Numbered from the stretch's first letter, positions 1-8,292 are shown. The stretch: DNA of 33,471 bases from Alphaproteobacteria bacterium (GCA_019240125.1 JAFAYW010000056.1:1-33471), one strand, 5' to 3'. The notes: generated by a model from the letters alone, not told the origin. Numbers and translations are program-made.

Positions 1-1
1 G

Positions 2-1228
2 GCGAAGACCGCCGAGAGCGAGATCGCGGCCGGTAGATATCGCGGGCCGCTGCACGGCATCCCGATCGGCCTCAAGGACATCTACGAGACGGGCGGCATC
101 CCGACGACCGGCCACTCCAAGGTCATGCAGGACCATGTTCCCAAGACTGACGGGTTTGCCGTGGCGCGGTTGCGCGATGCCGGTGCGATCTCGCTCGGCA
201 AATTGGCGACGCATGAGTTTGCGTTTGGCGGTCCGTCTTTCGACCTGCCCTGGCCGCCGGCGCGCAATCCGTGGGACACCTCGCGCTTTACCGGCGGCTC
301 GTCGAGCGGCACCGGCGCGTCGGTCGCGGCCGGGCTGGTGCTCGGCGGCACAGGCAGCGATACCGGTGGCTCGATCCGCGGGCCCGCCGCCTATTGCGGC
401 CTCGCCGGCATCAAGCCGACATACGGCCTGATCAGCCGCGCCGGCATTCTGCCCCTCGCCTTCTCGCTCGATCACGCCGGGCCGATGGCGTGGACCACCG
501 AGGATTGCGCGATCATGCTGCAGGCGATGGCCGGGCACGACCCGGCCGACCCGGCCAGCGCCAAACGCGCCATTCCCGATTACCGCGCCGCGCTGACGGG
601 CGATGTGAAGGGCCTGCGCATCGGCCTGATCCGGCATTTCTATTCCACCGACCACGAGGCCAACGCCGCGACCCGCGATGCGATCGACTCGGCAGCCAAG
701 ACCTATGAGGGGCTCGGCTGTTCGGTGCGCGAGATCACGCTGTCGCCGCTCGCCGAGTGGGCCGCCTGCGGTGTCACGATCATGCTGTCAGAGGCGTTCG
801 CGATCCATCAGGAGAATCTGCGCAAGCGCTTTACCGACTACGGCGAAATCTTCCGCGACCGCATGGCTTTGGCCGGGCTGATTACCGCCGGCGATTATGT
901 GCAGGCGGTGCGACGGCGGCGCGAATTGGTCGATGAGCTGGATAACGCGATGACCAATCTCGACCTCGTCATGACGGCCGCCGCACCGAGCGAGGCGCCC
1001 AAGATCGAGGAGGTCGGCAAGTTCGCGACGATGGAGAAGCCGTCACTGACAATTCCGTTCAACGTTACCGGCTCGCCAGCGATGTCGGTGTGCTGCGGCT
1101 TTACGGAGAACAACCTGCCGCTGTCGTTCCAGATTGTCGGGAAACGGTTCGACGACGCCACGGTGCTACGCGCCGCGCACGCCTTCGAGCAGGCCACCCC
1201 ATATCGCGGCAAGCGCCCTAGCCTGTGA
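2..1228 (+). CDS. Amidase (amidase signature family), 5' end missing
   Basis: This is the C-terminal part of an amidase-signature hydrolase, which cleaves a carboxamide to acid and ammonia in the cytoplasm. It runs in frame from base 2, so the start lies outside the window. The Ser-cisSer-Lys triad is visible in fragment numbering: Lys25 in GIPIGLKD, the cis-Ser in the GGSSSG loop near residue 100, and the nucleophile Ser124 in GSDTGGSIRG. Such proteins are often annotated as GatA, but the sequence is not clearly the tRNA amidotransferase subunit and no gatB or gatC is nearby. A catabolic amidase is more likely, by inference from the acyl-CoA dehydrogenase and ester hydrolase genes next to it. 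Its stop faces the stop of the acyl-CoA dehydrogenase gene with only 9 nt between. The substrate cannot be read from the sequence. Confidence 0.9.
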   Translation, partial: AKTAESEIAAGRYRGPLHGIPIGLKDIYETGGIPTTGHSKVMQDHVPKTDGFAVARLRDAGAISLGKLATHEFAFGGPSFDLPWPPARNPWDTSRFTGGSSSGTGASVAAGLVLGGTGSDTGGSIRGPAAYCGLAGIKPTYGLISRAGILPLAFSLDHAGPMAWTTEDCAIMLQAMAGHDPADPASAKRAIPDYRAALTGDVKGLRIGLIRHFYSTDHEANAATRDAIDSAAKTYEGLGCSVREITLSPLAEWAACGVTIMLSEAFAIHQENLRKRFTDYGEIFRDRMALAGLITAGDYVQAVRRRRELVDELDNAMTNLDLVMTAAAPSEAPKIEEVGKFATMEKPSLTIPFNVTGSPAMSVCCGFTENNLPLSFQIVGKRFDDATVLRAAHAFEQATPYRGKRPSL

Positions 1229-1237
1229 ACAGCGCGG

Positions 1238-2377
1238 CTATTGCCGCAGCAGCCGGCGGGCGATGATGACGCGCATGATCTCGTTAGTGCCCTCGAGGAT
1301 CTGGTGCACCCGCACATCGCGCAGATAGCGCTCGATCGGGAAATCCTTGAGATAGCCGTAGCCGCCGTGCAGTTGCAGCGCCTCGTTGCAGGCGCGGAAC
1401 CCGGCATCGGTGGCAAAGCGCTTAGCCATCGCGCAATGCTGCGTCGCGTCGCCATCACCGCGGTCGAGGCTGGTCGCGGCGCGCCATAGCATCAACCGCG
1501 CCGCATCGAGTTCGGTAGCGATATCGGCAAGCTTGAATTGCAGCGCCTGAAAATCGGCGAGGCGGTGGCCGAACTGGCGCCGCTCAAGCATGTACCCGCG
1601 TGCCGCCTCGAACGAAGCGCGCGCCCCACCCAGTGAGCAGGCGCCGATATTGATGCGCCCGCCATCGAGCCCTTGCATCGCGATCGAGAACCCCTCGCCC
1701 TCGGCACCGAGCCGGTTGGCCACCGGCACGCGGCAATCCTCGAACACCACCATCGCGGTCGGCTGGGTATTCCAGCCGAGCTTGCGCTCCTTTTTCCCGA
1801 ATGACAGGCCCGGCGTGCCGTCTTCCACCACGAGACACGAGATGCCTTTCGCGCCCGGCTCGCCGGTGCGCACCATCGCGACATAGATGTCGCTGCGCCC
1901 GCCGCCAGAGATAAAAGCCTTGGCGCCGTTCAGCACATAACAGTCGCCGTCGCGCACCGCGCGCGTAGCCAATGCCGCCGCGTCCGAGCCGCTGCCCGGC
2001 TCGGTCAGGCAATAACTGGCGAAATGCTCCATCGACATCAGCTTGGGCAGAAACCGCGCGCGCTGCGCCTCGTCGCCAAAGCGGTCGATCATCCATGACG
2101 CCATGTTGTGGATCGACAGATAGGCGGCGGTCGAGACACAGGCGGTCGCCAGTTCCTCGAAGATCAGCGCCGCGTCGAGGCGTGTAAGACCGGTGCCGCC
2201 GAACTGGTCGCGCACATAGATGCCAGCAAACCCCAGCGCAGCCGCAGCGCGCAATGCCGCCTCGGGAAACTCCTCGCGCTCATCCCAGCCCGGCGCGTGC
2301 GGCAGCCATTCGTCGCGGGCGAACTGCCGCGCCGTCTCCTGAAACGCCTGCTGATCTTCGGAAAGCGTGAAGTCCAT
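1238..2377 (-). CDS. Acyl-CoA dehydrogenase, isobutyryl-CoA dehydrogenase-like
   Basis: This is a 379-residue FAD-dependent acyl-CoA dehydrogenase, a normal full length for the family. It would oxidise an acyl-CoA to the 2-enoyl-CoA and pass electrons to ETF. The flavin/substrate motif [11 protein letters not shown] lies near residue 130. The C-terminal block [20 protein letters not shown] is followed by [12 protein letters not shown], in which Glu362 is the expected catalytic base. The GGYGYLKD...RVHQILEG block resembles the ACAD8 (isobutyryl-CoA dehydrogenase, valine degradation) branch more than medium-chain enzymes. That placement is from memory of the family, not a search. It is the last gene of a three-gene minus-strand operon, 17 nt after the CocE-like gene. 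The start is the ATG opening [10 protein letters not shown], typical of the family. Confidence 0.93.
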   Translation of the reverse strand: MDFTLSEDQQAFQETARQFARDEWLPHAPGWDEREEFPEAALRAAAALGFAGIYVRDQFGGTGLTRLDAALIFEELATACVSTAAYLSIHNMASWMIDRFGDEAQRARFLPKLMSMEHFASYCLTEPGSGSDAAALATRAVRDGDCYVLNGAKAFISGGGRSDIYVAMVRTGEPGAKGISCLVVEDGTPGLSFGKKERKLGWNTQPTAMVVFEDCRVPVANRLGAEGEGFSIAMQGLDGGRINIGACSLGGARASFEAARGYMLERRQFGHRLADFQALQFKLADIATELDAARLMLWRAATSLDRGDGDATQHCAMAKRFATDAGFRACNEALQLHGGYGYLKDFPIERYLRDVRVHQILEGTNEIMRVIIARRLLRQ

Positions 2378-2394
2378 GCCTGCAATCGGCCTCG

Positions 2395-4200
2395 CTATGG
2401 CATGCCTCGGCTGCTCATCACCGGCAGCTCCAGGAATGAGGGCGCCGCGGCGTCATGATGCACGGTGTTGTACGCGATACGGATCGCGGCATCATCATCG
2501 CGGGCCAAGACCGCATTGCCGCTATTGGTGTTGCGGGCGCGGCGCGGGAAGTTGCTGCTCGTGACATCGAGCTCGATGCGACTGCCGGCGGCAAAAGTGT
2601 GGCAGATATCTCCAAGATCGATCGTCACCTGATAGACGATGTCTGGGGATAGCGGTTGTGGTCCAGCATTCGGCTCGCGATACATCGCACGCACTACCCC
2701 GTCCATCAGCAGCCGGGCCTCACCGTGCGGGCGGCCCTCGATCAGCTTCGCGATGAAATCGGTATCCGGGCAGTCGGACTGTACCCGCAGGCTCGCCCGC
2801 ACGCTGCCCGCGATGGTCAGGTCACGGTCGAGGATTGGACCACGATAGGTCAGCCCGTAGTTGGGTGCGGCGCGCGCCGGCTGCTGATCGAGCGGTCCCG
2901 GATCGATCAGCATATTGCGGCCGCCATAGGACGGCACCGGCCGCCGCGGGTCGTAAACATACGAGCGGGCCGCGCCGCCGGCATCGCCCAAAACGCCATC
3001 CCCATTCAGGTAGAGCCGGCGCGGAACGACCCCCGGCGGCGGCCACCGCTCGGCGCGCTGCCAATCATTGGGGACGTAAGCGGCACGGTCACCGGCCCAG
3101 GCCCGTGGCGAGTAATACACGGCGGGTTCGGCAACCAAATCGCTGGGTTCGTCCTTCAGCCAATAACCAAACCAGTCGAAATACGGGTCGCGCGGCCAGA
3201 AATTGCTAACATAGACAAAGTAATGCTCGTTGGGGCCTATCCATAATTTCTGTGTGCCAGTGCGGGCCTGAATGTCCTGGTACGCGGCGATAACGCTGGT
3301 CTGGAAAATGTCGAACCAGCTTGTGACATGAAATCCGGGAACGTCGATCGTCGCGCGGAAATTATGGCGGCGGCGGAAATCATCGGGCGCGGGATGCGTG
3401 ATGATCTCGTCGAGGAATGGCTGCCAAATCGCGAAATCGGGGTAGCCAGTAAGCGGCAGGTGCATCCATTCCGGTGCGTCGACATAGGGCGGGTTGGCGT
3501 GGCGCGCGGCGTCGAGGCGCGTCCAGCGGGCGGCAGCACGCTCTGCGGCAGCGGCAAGGTCTTTGGCACCGATGCCAAAGCGCCGCATGACGGCGTCGCG
3601 ATGGGACGCGGACAGGCCCGGAATGTTCTTCGACACCCACAGCCACAATCGCTCCATCTCAATCGACTGGCCCTCGCAGACCACATCGTCATAGATGCTG
3701 GAGCCACCCGCCTGGGCGAAAAACGCCCGAAGGCTCGGGTGCCGCGTCGAAGCCGCGGCCAGCGTCGTGGTGGCACCAGCCGATGAGCCGGACATGCCGA
3801 CACGCTGATTGCTCCAGGGCTGCGCCGCGATCCAGTCCAGCGTGTCGTACCCGTCGGCCGCGTCGTCGGCATAGACGCGGTCCTCTCCCTCGGAACCGTG
3901 GCGGCCGCGGCAATCCTGATACACCGCCGCATAGCCATGTTCGACGATGGCGCGCCAGCCCCGCAGAATCGAACCGCGCATCGGCTCGGCTGGATTTGGC
4001 AACCATGCTTTGGCGATATCGAACTTGTCCCCAGCATCGGCGCTCGCGATGCCATACGGCGTGCGATGTACGAGCACCGGATAGCGCGGGCCACCGTCGG
4101 CCGGAAGAAAGACAAAGGTGTTGAGGCGCACGCCGTCGCGCATCATCACCATCATCTGGGAGCAGCGGGCGCCGGTGAGGGGATCGACAATCGGCGGCAT
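2395..4200 (-). CDS. CocE/NonD family hydrolase (X-Pro dipeptidyl-peptidase-like)
   Basis: This is a 601-residue serine hydrolase of the cocaine esterase/glutaryl-7-ACA acylase/X-Pro dipeptidyl-peptidase group. An alpha/beta-hydrolase domain carries the nucleophile Ser140 in GSSAG (138-142). Asp297 in SWFD and His326 in GPNEHYF are the likely remaining triad members. The oxyanion-side CRGRHGSEG segment is near 97-105. A C-terminal jelly-roll (about residues 390-600) ends in the family-like stretch on [15 protein letters not shown]. No signal peptide is visible, so it is probably cytoplasmic. The start lies 3 nt after the stop of the decarboxylase/isomerase-like gene, which indicates translational coupling. 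The substrate is probably an ester or amide, but the sequence does not say which. Confidence 0.92.
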   Translation of the reverse strand: MPPIVDPLTGARCSQMMVMMRDGVRLNTFVFLPADGGPRYPVLVHRTPYGIASADAGDKFDIAKAWLPNPAEPMRGSILRGWRAIVEHGYAAVYQDCRGRHGSEGEDRVYADDAADGYDTLDWIAAQPWSNQRVGMSGSSAGATTTLAAASTRHPSLRAFFAQAGGSSIYDDVVCEGQSIEMERLWLWVSKNIPGLSASHRDAVMRRFGIGAKDLAAAAERAAARWTRLDAARHANPPYVDAPEWMHLPLTGYPDFAIWQPFLDEIITHPAPDDFRRRHNFRATIDVPGFHVTSWFDIFQTSVIAAYQDIQARTGTQKLWIGPNEHYFVYVSNFWPRDPYFDWFGYWLKDEPSDLVAEPAVYYSPRAWAGDRAAYVPNDWQRAERWPPPGVVPRRLYLNGDGVLGDAGGAARSYVYDPRRPVPSYGGRNMLIDPGPLDQQPARAAPNYGLTYRGPILDRDLTIAGSVRASLRVQSDCPDTDFIAKLIEGRPHGEARLLMDGVVRAMYREPNAGPQPLSPDIVYQVTIDLGDICHTFAAGSRIELDVTSSNFPRRARNTNSGNAVLARDDDAAIRIAYNTVHHDAAAPSFLELPVMSSRGMP

Positions 4201-4203
4201 TGG

Positions 4204-4932
4204 TTATTCCAGCGTCAACAGACGGCCATATCCCGCGATCGGCTCGCGTACGCCGCAGCGTCGCAGCGCATGCCATACCATTGCCGCATTGCTCGACAGC
4301 GCGGGCTTGCCGAGATCGCGTTCCAGCATCTGCAAGACGGGCAGCGTCGGCATCCCGGTGCCGCTGAGGAACACGGCGTCGGCCTCCGGCACGTCGATCG
4401 AGCGCGCCAGGCGATATGCCTGGTCCGCCGTGGTGTCGTAGATGTTGACGACGCCTTGCAGGTTCGCGTGCCGCACCACGGAGTAGCCGCAGGATTCGAG
4501 ATGCGCCCGGCCCTGCTCGGTGGTGGCGGCGGAATAGGGGGCACCCAGCGCCACCCGCTTCACACCGAGCCGCTCCAGCGCCGCCAACACCGCACCATAA
4601 GCCGAAACCACCGGGATGCCGCTCTGCTTATGCAGCCGAGCCAGTAACTCGGCTTCGCCGCGCTGTCCCAGCGTGTAGCTTGTCGCGGTATGCGCCAGCA
4701 CGATCAGGTCAGGCTTGACCTGCGCCAGGGCTTCGACGGCGCCGTCAAGGCTTGCCACCATCGCTCGGTTGCGCTGGTCCTGACCTTCAAGCGACCCCGT
4801 CTCGCCCGGTGCGCTCATCCGGTGGAAGTGCACCGACACGCCGGGCACCGCGAGCAGCATGATCTCGGGCTCGATCGTCGGATTTCCTGGCGGCAACAGG
4901 AACCCCAGCCTCGCTCTCCAACCAAACATCAT
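4204..4932 (-). CDS. Arylmalonate decarboxylase/maleate isomerase-like protein lacking both catalytic cysteines
   Basis: This 242-residue protein belongs to the Asp/Glu racemase-like superfamily, nearest in pattern to arylmalonate decarboxylase (AMDase) and maleate cis-trans isomerase. The family landmarks are LGFLLPPGNPTIEPE at the N-terminus, AHTATSYTLG (80-89), FLSGTGMPTL (188-197), the E-x6-P-x3-SN block near 204-215, and a terminal GYGRL. Members use one or two cysteines at the positions seen here as His81 and Gly191. By alignment from memory with Bordetella AMDase (Gly74, Cys188), neither position is Cys. The protein may therefore be a different chemistry or a non-catalytic relative. 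It is the first gene of the operon with the CocE-like hydrolase and the acyl-CoA dehydrogenase. The start could be either of two adjacent ATG codons. Confidence 0.85.
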   Translation of the reverse strand: MMFGWRARLGFLLPPGNPTIEPEIMLLAVPGVSVHFHRMSAPGETGSLEGQDQRNRAMVASLDGAVEALAQVKPDLIVLAHTATSYTLGQRGEAELLARLHKQSGIPVVSAYGAVLAALERLGVKRVALGAPYSAATTEQGRAHLESCGYSVVRHANLQGVVNIYDTTADQAYRLARSIDVPEADAVFLSGTGMPTLPVLQMLERDLGKPALSSNAAMVWHALRRCGVREPIAGYGRLLTLE

Positions 4933-5011
4933 TCGCCCCGGTCGTTCGTCACAACCACATCATTTTGCGGAATAGCCCGAGGTGCAAGCTGATACCGGCT
5001 AGGTACAATTC

Positions 5012-5021
5012 CTTACGTAAG
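5012..5021. repeat. 10-bp perfect palindrome in divergent intergenic region
   Basis: CTTACGTAAG is a perfect self-complementary 10-mer between the minus-strand catabolic operon (start 4932) and the small plus-strand gene at 5096. A TACAAT sequence resembling a -10 box lies just before it at 5004-5009, but no good -35 is seen. It could be a small operator. No regulator is known. Confidence 0.35.
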
Positions 5022-5049
5022 TCTGCGGATTTTTCTTCGCACCCCGATC

Positions 5050-5081
5050 GTTCAACATGTCGGCGTGATCAAACGTTGAAC
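5050..5081 (+). promoter_or_regulatory. Inverted repeat just upstream of the small gene's ribosome binding site
   Basis: GTTCAAC (5050-5056) and GTTGAAC (5075-5081) are perfect 7-bp inverted arms around an 18-nt spacer. They end 4 nt before the Shine-Dalgarno sequence of the 68-residue gene. As DNA this could be an operator, and as RNA a weak stem next to the ribosome binding site. The arms are seen directly; the role is inference. Confidence 0.35.
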
Positions 5082-5085
5082 CATT

Positions 5086-5090
5086 GGAGG
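5086..5090 (+). promoter_or_regulatory. Shine-Dalgarno sequence that fixes the start at 5096
   Basis: GGAGG sits 5 nt before the ATG at 5096. A TTG at 5084 is in the same frame but overlaps this site, so ATG 5096 is the better start. Confidence 0.75.
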
Positions 5091-5095
5091 AGACA

Positions 5096-5302
5096 ATGAC
5101 GCAAAACGAGCATGACGACGCGGTTGCCGCGTTCATTCGGTCGAAGGGCGTGACGCGCTGTCCCACCGTCTGTGCCGTGCAGACTCAAGCTTCGGTTGGC
5201 GAGGCGGACCGTGCGGTACTGCGTGAACTGGCGGCGAAGCGTGAGGCAACGCGCAAGGAGCGGAAGCAGCGGGCGAGTTTGCGGTTTGGCGTCGCAGCCT
5301 GA
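5096..5302 (+). CDS. Small uncharacterised protein, 68 aa
   Basis: This is a soluble 68-residue protein with a strong Shine-Dalgarno sequence. The N-terminal part, AVAAFIRSKGVTRCPTVC, contains two cysteines (RCPTVC). It is followed by TQASVGEADRAVLREL and a basic, Arg/Lys-rich helix. I recall similar short ORFs (AAFIR..GVTRCPT.C...TQ) in alphaproteobacteria, but no function is known to me. The helix-turn and basic tail might suggest nucleic-acid contact, which is speculation. The upstream inverted repeat and palindrome suggest regulation. The stop lies 25 nt from the convergent stop of the cytochrome b561 gene. Confidence 0.72.
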   Translation: MTQNEHDDAVAAFIRSKGVTRCPTVCAVQTQASVGEADRAVLRELAAKREATRKERKQRASLRFGVAA

Positions 5303-5327
5303 GCCAGCCTGCCCTCCCCACAATATC

Positions 5328-5870
5328 TTACCGGAGTACCTGCGGCAGCATGCGCCGCATGACCCCGTCGCGATAGTAGAAGAGGTGTACCAGCGCCGCG
5401 GCAACGTGCAGTGCGATCAGTCCAACCAGAACCCAGGGCAGACTGTGGTGATATCCTCCTACCGCACGCCCGAACTGTGAACCCTGCCCGACCAGCCCCG
5501 GGAGCGGAATGATTCCGAACAGCGACAACGACCAGCCGCGCATCGAGGCGAAAATCCACCCAGTCATGGTCGTCAGGAAGACCACTAGATAAAGGAGCCA
5601 GTGCACCAGCTCCGAGCTGATCCGCTGCCAGCCCGGCAGATTGCTCTCCGGCGCCACGGGGTGGGTCAGGCGCCAACCAAAGCGCACGACAATCAGAATG
5701 AGTACGGTCAAGCCGATCGAGATATGCAGCGACATCGCCTGCCCCGGCTGCATGTCACGGTGAATGTCGGGCATGAGCCAGCCGAGCGGCAACTGGACCG
5801 TAAGCAGCGCGACGATTACCCAGTGAAACAGCTTGGCGACCGTCCCATAATGTAGTTGTTCGACAGCCAT
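5328..5870 (-). CDS. Cytochrome b561 family membrane protein
   Basis: This is an integral inner-membrane di-haem b cytochrome of the bacterial CybB type, about 180 residues with four hydrophobic helices. It would transfer electrons between the quinone pool and a partner. Candidate haem-ligand histidines lie in KLFHW (helix 1), SLHISIG (helix 2), ELVHWLLY (helix 3), and YHHSLPW plus LIALHVAAALVH (helix 4). The start is taken as the ATG opening MAVEQLHYG, where family members usually begin. An upstream in-frame ATG at 5903 would add 11 residues but has no convincing ribosome binding site. A GGAGG sits about 13 nt before the chosen ATG, longer than ideal. The 5' end faces the divergent radical SAM gene, and a longer version of either gene would overlap the other. 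Confidence 0.9.
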   Translation of the reverse strand: MAVEQLHYGTVAKLFHWVIVALLTVQLPLGWLMPDIHRDMQPGQAMSLHISIGLTVLILIVVRFGWRLTHPVAPESNLPGWQRISSELVHWLLYLVVFLTTMTGWIFASMRGWSLSLFGIIPLPGLVGQGSQFGRAVGGYHHSLPWVLVGLIALHVAAALVHLFYYRDGVMRRMLPQVLR

Positions 5871-5949
5871 GGCTTTTTGGCATCCTCCGCGCGATGTTGC
5901 CATAAACGCTCGACCGGCCGTGATGTCTCCCCTGTTAAGTGCAGCGGAA

Positions 5950-6897
5950 ATGCCTGATTCTCACGTGCCGCTCGATCCGGGCAAATTCCGGGACCCACTG
6001 ATCACCGCAAAGGGCGACCGCCGCGCCTGGGTAGCACTGAAGTCGCTCAACGCGCTCTGGTTCAACACAGGGTCGCTGTGCAACCTGACCTGCGCGCATT
6101 GCTATATCGAGTCGTCGCCGCGCAACGATCGCCTCGCGTATCTGAGCGCTAACGAGGTCGCCACTTATCTGGACGAGATCGGAGCGCTTGGACTGCCCGC
6201 CGAGTTGATCGGCTTTACCGGTGGCGAGCCATTTATGAACCGCGAATTGCCGCTGATGCTGGAAAACGCGCTGGCTCGCGGATACCGCGCCTTGGTGTTG
6301 ACCAACGCGATGAAGCCGATGCACCAGATGATGCCGGAGTTGCTGGCGCTGCGCGACCGGCATGGCGATCGACTGACGATCCGCGTGTCGCTGGACCATC
6401 ACACACGGGAATTGCATGAACGCGAGCGCGGCCCGCGCAGCTGGGCGCCGACCATAGTGGGTCTGCGGTGGCTGGCCGAGCACGGGGTCACGATCAATAT
6501 CGCGAGCCGTCTGCTCTACGACGACACGGAGGCGACGCTACGCGCCGGCTTTGCCCGCCTGTTCGCTGAATTGGCGCTGCCGCTCGACGCTGAGGACCCA
6601 GTGGCGTTGATGGTCTTTCCGCAGATGGACGCTGCGGCCGATGTGCCGGAGATCACCGAAGCCTGCTGGGGCATTCTCGGCAAGTCGCCGGAGTCAGTGA
6701 TGTGCGCCACCTCGCGCATGGTGGCGAAGCGCAAGGGCGCCGCAAGTCCCGCCGTGCTTGCCTGTACGCTACTCGCGTATGACCCGCAGTGGGAGTTGGG
6801 GCCGCGGCTTGCCGACGCGACCGGCGCAGTGCCGCTTAACCACCCGCATTGCGCCAAGTTCTGCGTACTGGGCGGCGCCGCCTGCAGCCGCGATTAG
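5950..6897 (+). CDS. Radical SAM protein with extra C-terminal cysteines
   Basis: This 315-residue radical S-adenosylmethionine enzyme has the CxxxCxxC cluster motif at Cys44, Cys48 and Cys51 (CNLTCAHCY), followed by the SAM-binding GGEP at 91-94 in GFTGGEPFMN. The C-terminal end adds Cys301, Cys305 and Cys312 (CAKFCVLGGAAC), and two more cysteines lie in MCATSRM and LACTLL. They may bind a second Fe-S cluster, but the spacing is not a standard SPASM. I recall close relatives in many alphaproteobacteria, annotated only as radical SAM or Fe-S oxidoreductase, so the substrate is unknown. The start is uncertain: ATG 5950 is chosen, while in-frame ATG 5923 and ATG 5869 would lengthen it, the last running into the cytochrome b561 start. 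Confidence 0.9.
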   Translation: MPDSHVPLDPGKFRDPLITAKGDRRAWVALKSLNALWFNTGSLCNLTCAHCYIESSPRNDRLAYLSANEVATYLDEIGALGLPAELIGFTGGEPFMNRELPLMLENALARGYRALVLTNAMKPMHQMMPELLALRDRHGDRLTIRVSLDHHTRELHERERGPRSWAPTIVGLRWLAEHGVTINIASRLLYDDTEATLRAGFARLFAELALPLDAEDPVALMVFPQMDAAADVPEITEACWGILGKSPESVMCATSRMVAKRKGAASPAVLACTLLAYDPQWELGPRLADATGAVPLNHPHCAKFCVLGGAACSRD

Positions 6898-6926
6898 GCG
6901 GCGCGCCATTTTCCTCGACGCGCCGC
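6898..6926. terminator. Possible bidirectional terminator hairpin
   Basis: GCGGCGCG (6898-6905) pairs perfectly with CGCGCCGC (6919-6926) over a 13-nt loop, between the convergent radical SAM and lipoprotein stops. There is no clear T-tract on either side, so termination is only suggested by position and stem strength. Confidence 0.35.
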
Positions 6927-6940
6927 AATCGCCGCGCGAA

Positions 6941-7279
6941 TTAATACGCTGGCGGCGGGGGTGCGCCGTAGCCCGGCGGCGGTGGCGCGTAGGCTCCCGG
7001 CGGGGGCGCGTAACCACCAGGGTAATACGGCTGTCCATATGGCGGCGGCGGTGGTGGCGTCGTAGCGATACCGCCAAGGGCGCCGGTGGCCCCGCCGATC
7101 GCGGCACCCATCGCCGCGCCGCGGCCACCGCCAACTGCCGCGCCCAGTGCCGCCCCGGCCCCGGCACCAAGCAGGCCGCCGCCAACCGCTCGCTGCCCCG
7201 GGTCATACGGATTTGTGCAGGCCGACAGCCCTGTCAACAACATCAGACCGGTTGCAGCGGCTACCATACGCATCTTCAT
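6941..7279 (-). CDS. Glycine-zipper lipoprotein with Pro/Tyr/Gly-rich tail
   Basis: This is a 112-residue predicted outer-membrane or periplasmic lipoprotein. The signal peptide MKMRMVAAATGLMLLTG ends in a lipobox, LSAC, with Cys21 the lipidated residue. A glycine zipper follows (GAGAGAALGAAVGGG, about residues 38-70), a pattern that typically packs helices in membranes. The C-terminal third is a low-complexity tail of PPPPP, YGQPYYPGGY and GAYAPPPPGYG units. The start is the ATG at 7279 with an upstream GGAAGGG. The frame stays open farther upstream, but that stretch lacks a sensible N-terminus. It resembles the second glycine-zipper gene at 8332, on the other side of the alpha/beta-hydrolase gene. 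The function is not known. Confidence 0.8.
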   Translation of the reverse strand: MKMRMVAAATGLMLLTGLSACTNPYDPGQRAVGGGLLGAGAGAALGAAVGGGRGAAMGAAIGGATGALGGIATTPPPPPPYGQPYYPGGYAPPPGAYAPPPPGYGAPPPPAY

Positions 7280-7360
7280 CGCTAATCCCTTCCAAAGGCA
7301 CGCTCTCAATATTACGGCGCAGCCGCCGCGAGTTTCCCCGGCGCCTGCCAAGCGGCAATA

Positions 7361-7391
7361 GGTGAACCGATATTGTCGCTCAGCGTTCACC
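7361..7391. promoter_or_regulatory. Inverted repeat between divergent genes (possible operator)
   Basis: GGTGAAC (7361-7367) and GTTCACC (7385-7391) are perfect 7-bp arms with a 17-nt spacer. They lie in the 158-nt gap between the lipoprotein and alpha/beta-hydrolase starts. The position would suit a shared operator, but no regulator gene is adjacent. Confidence 0.35.
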
Positions 7392-7437
7392 AGACCACTG
7401 CCAAAACCCATCACAAGCCAGGCACCTCGGCACGAAT

Positions 7438-8292
7438 ATGCGCAGCGAGTGGCAAAGGCGACGCACCGCCACCAACGGCGTTGTGCTGCACACCATCGGC
7501 GCGGGACCGGAAAACGGGCCCCTCGTTATACTCCTGCATGGCTTCCCTGAGTTCTGGCTGGCCTGGCGCCGCCAGATCGGCCCGATCGCGGCAGCGGGGT
7601 TGCGCGTGCTCGTACCTGATCAGCGCGGCTACAACCTTTCGGACAAGCCACCAGACATCGCCCACTACCGCCTGGATACCCTGACCGCCGATGTCCTCGG
7701 CCTGGCTGATGCGCTTGGGCGTAAGCAGTTCGCGGTGGTTGGTCATGATTGGGGAGCGGCGGTAGCCTGGCAGCTTGCCGCAAAGCATCCGGAGCGCATC
7801 AGCCGCGCTGCGGTGCTCAACGCGCCGCACCCCGCCGTGCTGCGGAGCTACCTATGTCATCCGTCGCAGCTCGCGAAAAGCTGGTACATGGGTTTCTTCC
7901 AAGTGCCGATGCTGCCAGAGGCGATCCTCTCGGCTGGCGGGTTTGCGATGCTCGCGCGTACGCTGCGCCGGAGCTCGCTCCCCGGCACGTTCAGCGAGAC
8001 CGATCTGCAGCGCTATCGCGACGCTTGGCGCCAGCCGGATGCGTTGACCGCGATGCTTAATTGGTATCGGGCTCTTCGTCACGATGCGCTGACGATTGCC
8101 GTCCCGCGGGTGCGGGTACCGGTGCGAATCATCTGGGGCGATGACGACGCGTTTCTCAACAAGGGTCTGGCCGACGCCAGCGGAGCGATATGCGACCACT
8201 GCACGATTCACCATCTGCCCGGCTTTACGCACTGGGTACAGCACGAGGCGACCGTCGAGGTTAACCGTCTGCTGGTTGAGTTTCTGTGTTAG
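7438..8292 (+). CDS. Alpha/beta hydrolase, epoxide hydrolase-like
   Basis: This 284-residue alpha/beta-hydrolase has the oxyanion motif HGFP (LLHGFPEFW), the GYNLSDKP loop typical of epoxide hydrolases and haloalkane dehalogenases, and an aspartate nucleophile in GHDWGAAVAW. The use of Asp rather than Ser points to epoxide hydrolysis or dehalogenation. The acid is probably in IIWGDDDAF, and the final His in LPGFTHWVQHE. A cap domain of about 80 residues lies between the nucleophile and the last strands. The start ATG at 7438 has no obvious Shine-Dalgarno sequence. The glycine-zipper gene begins 39 nt downstream on the same strand, so the two may be co-transcribed. The substrate is unknown. 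Confidence 0.88.
   Translation: MRSEWQRRRTATNGVVLHTIGAGPENGPLVILLHGFPEFWLAWRRQIGPIAAAGLRVLVPDQRGYNLSDKPPDIAHYRLDTLTADVLGLADALGRKQFAVVGHDWGAAVAWQLAAKHPERISRAAVLNAPHPAVLRSYLCHPSQLAKSWYMGFFQVPMLPEAILSAGGFAMLARTLRRSSLPGTFSETDLQRYRDAWRQPDALTAMLNWYRALRHDALTIAVPRVRVPVRIIWGDDDAFLNKGLADASGAICDHCTIHHLPGFTHWVQHEATVEVNRLLVEFLC

Noticed and set aside
3237..4115. 292-codon minus-strand frame in the CocE region
   Set aside because: It is in another frame of the CocE-like gene, whose GxSxG and family motifs are clear. The alternative is Arg/Ser/Pro-rich noise.
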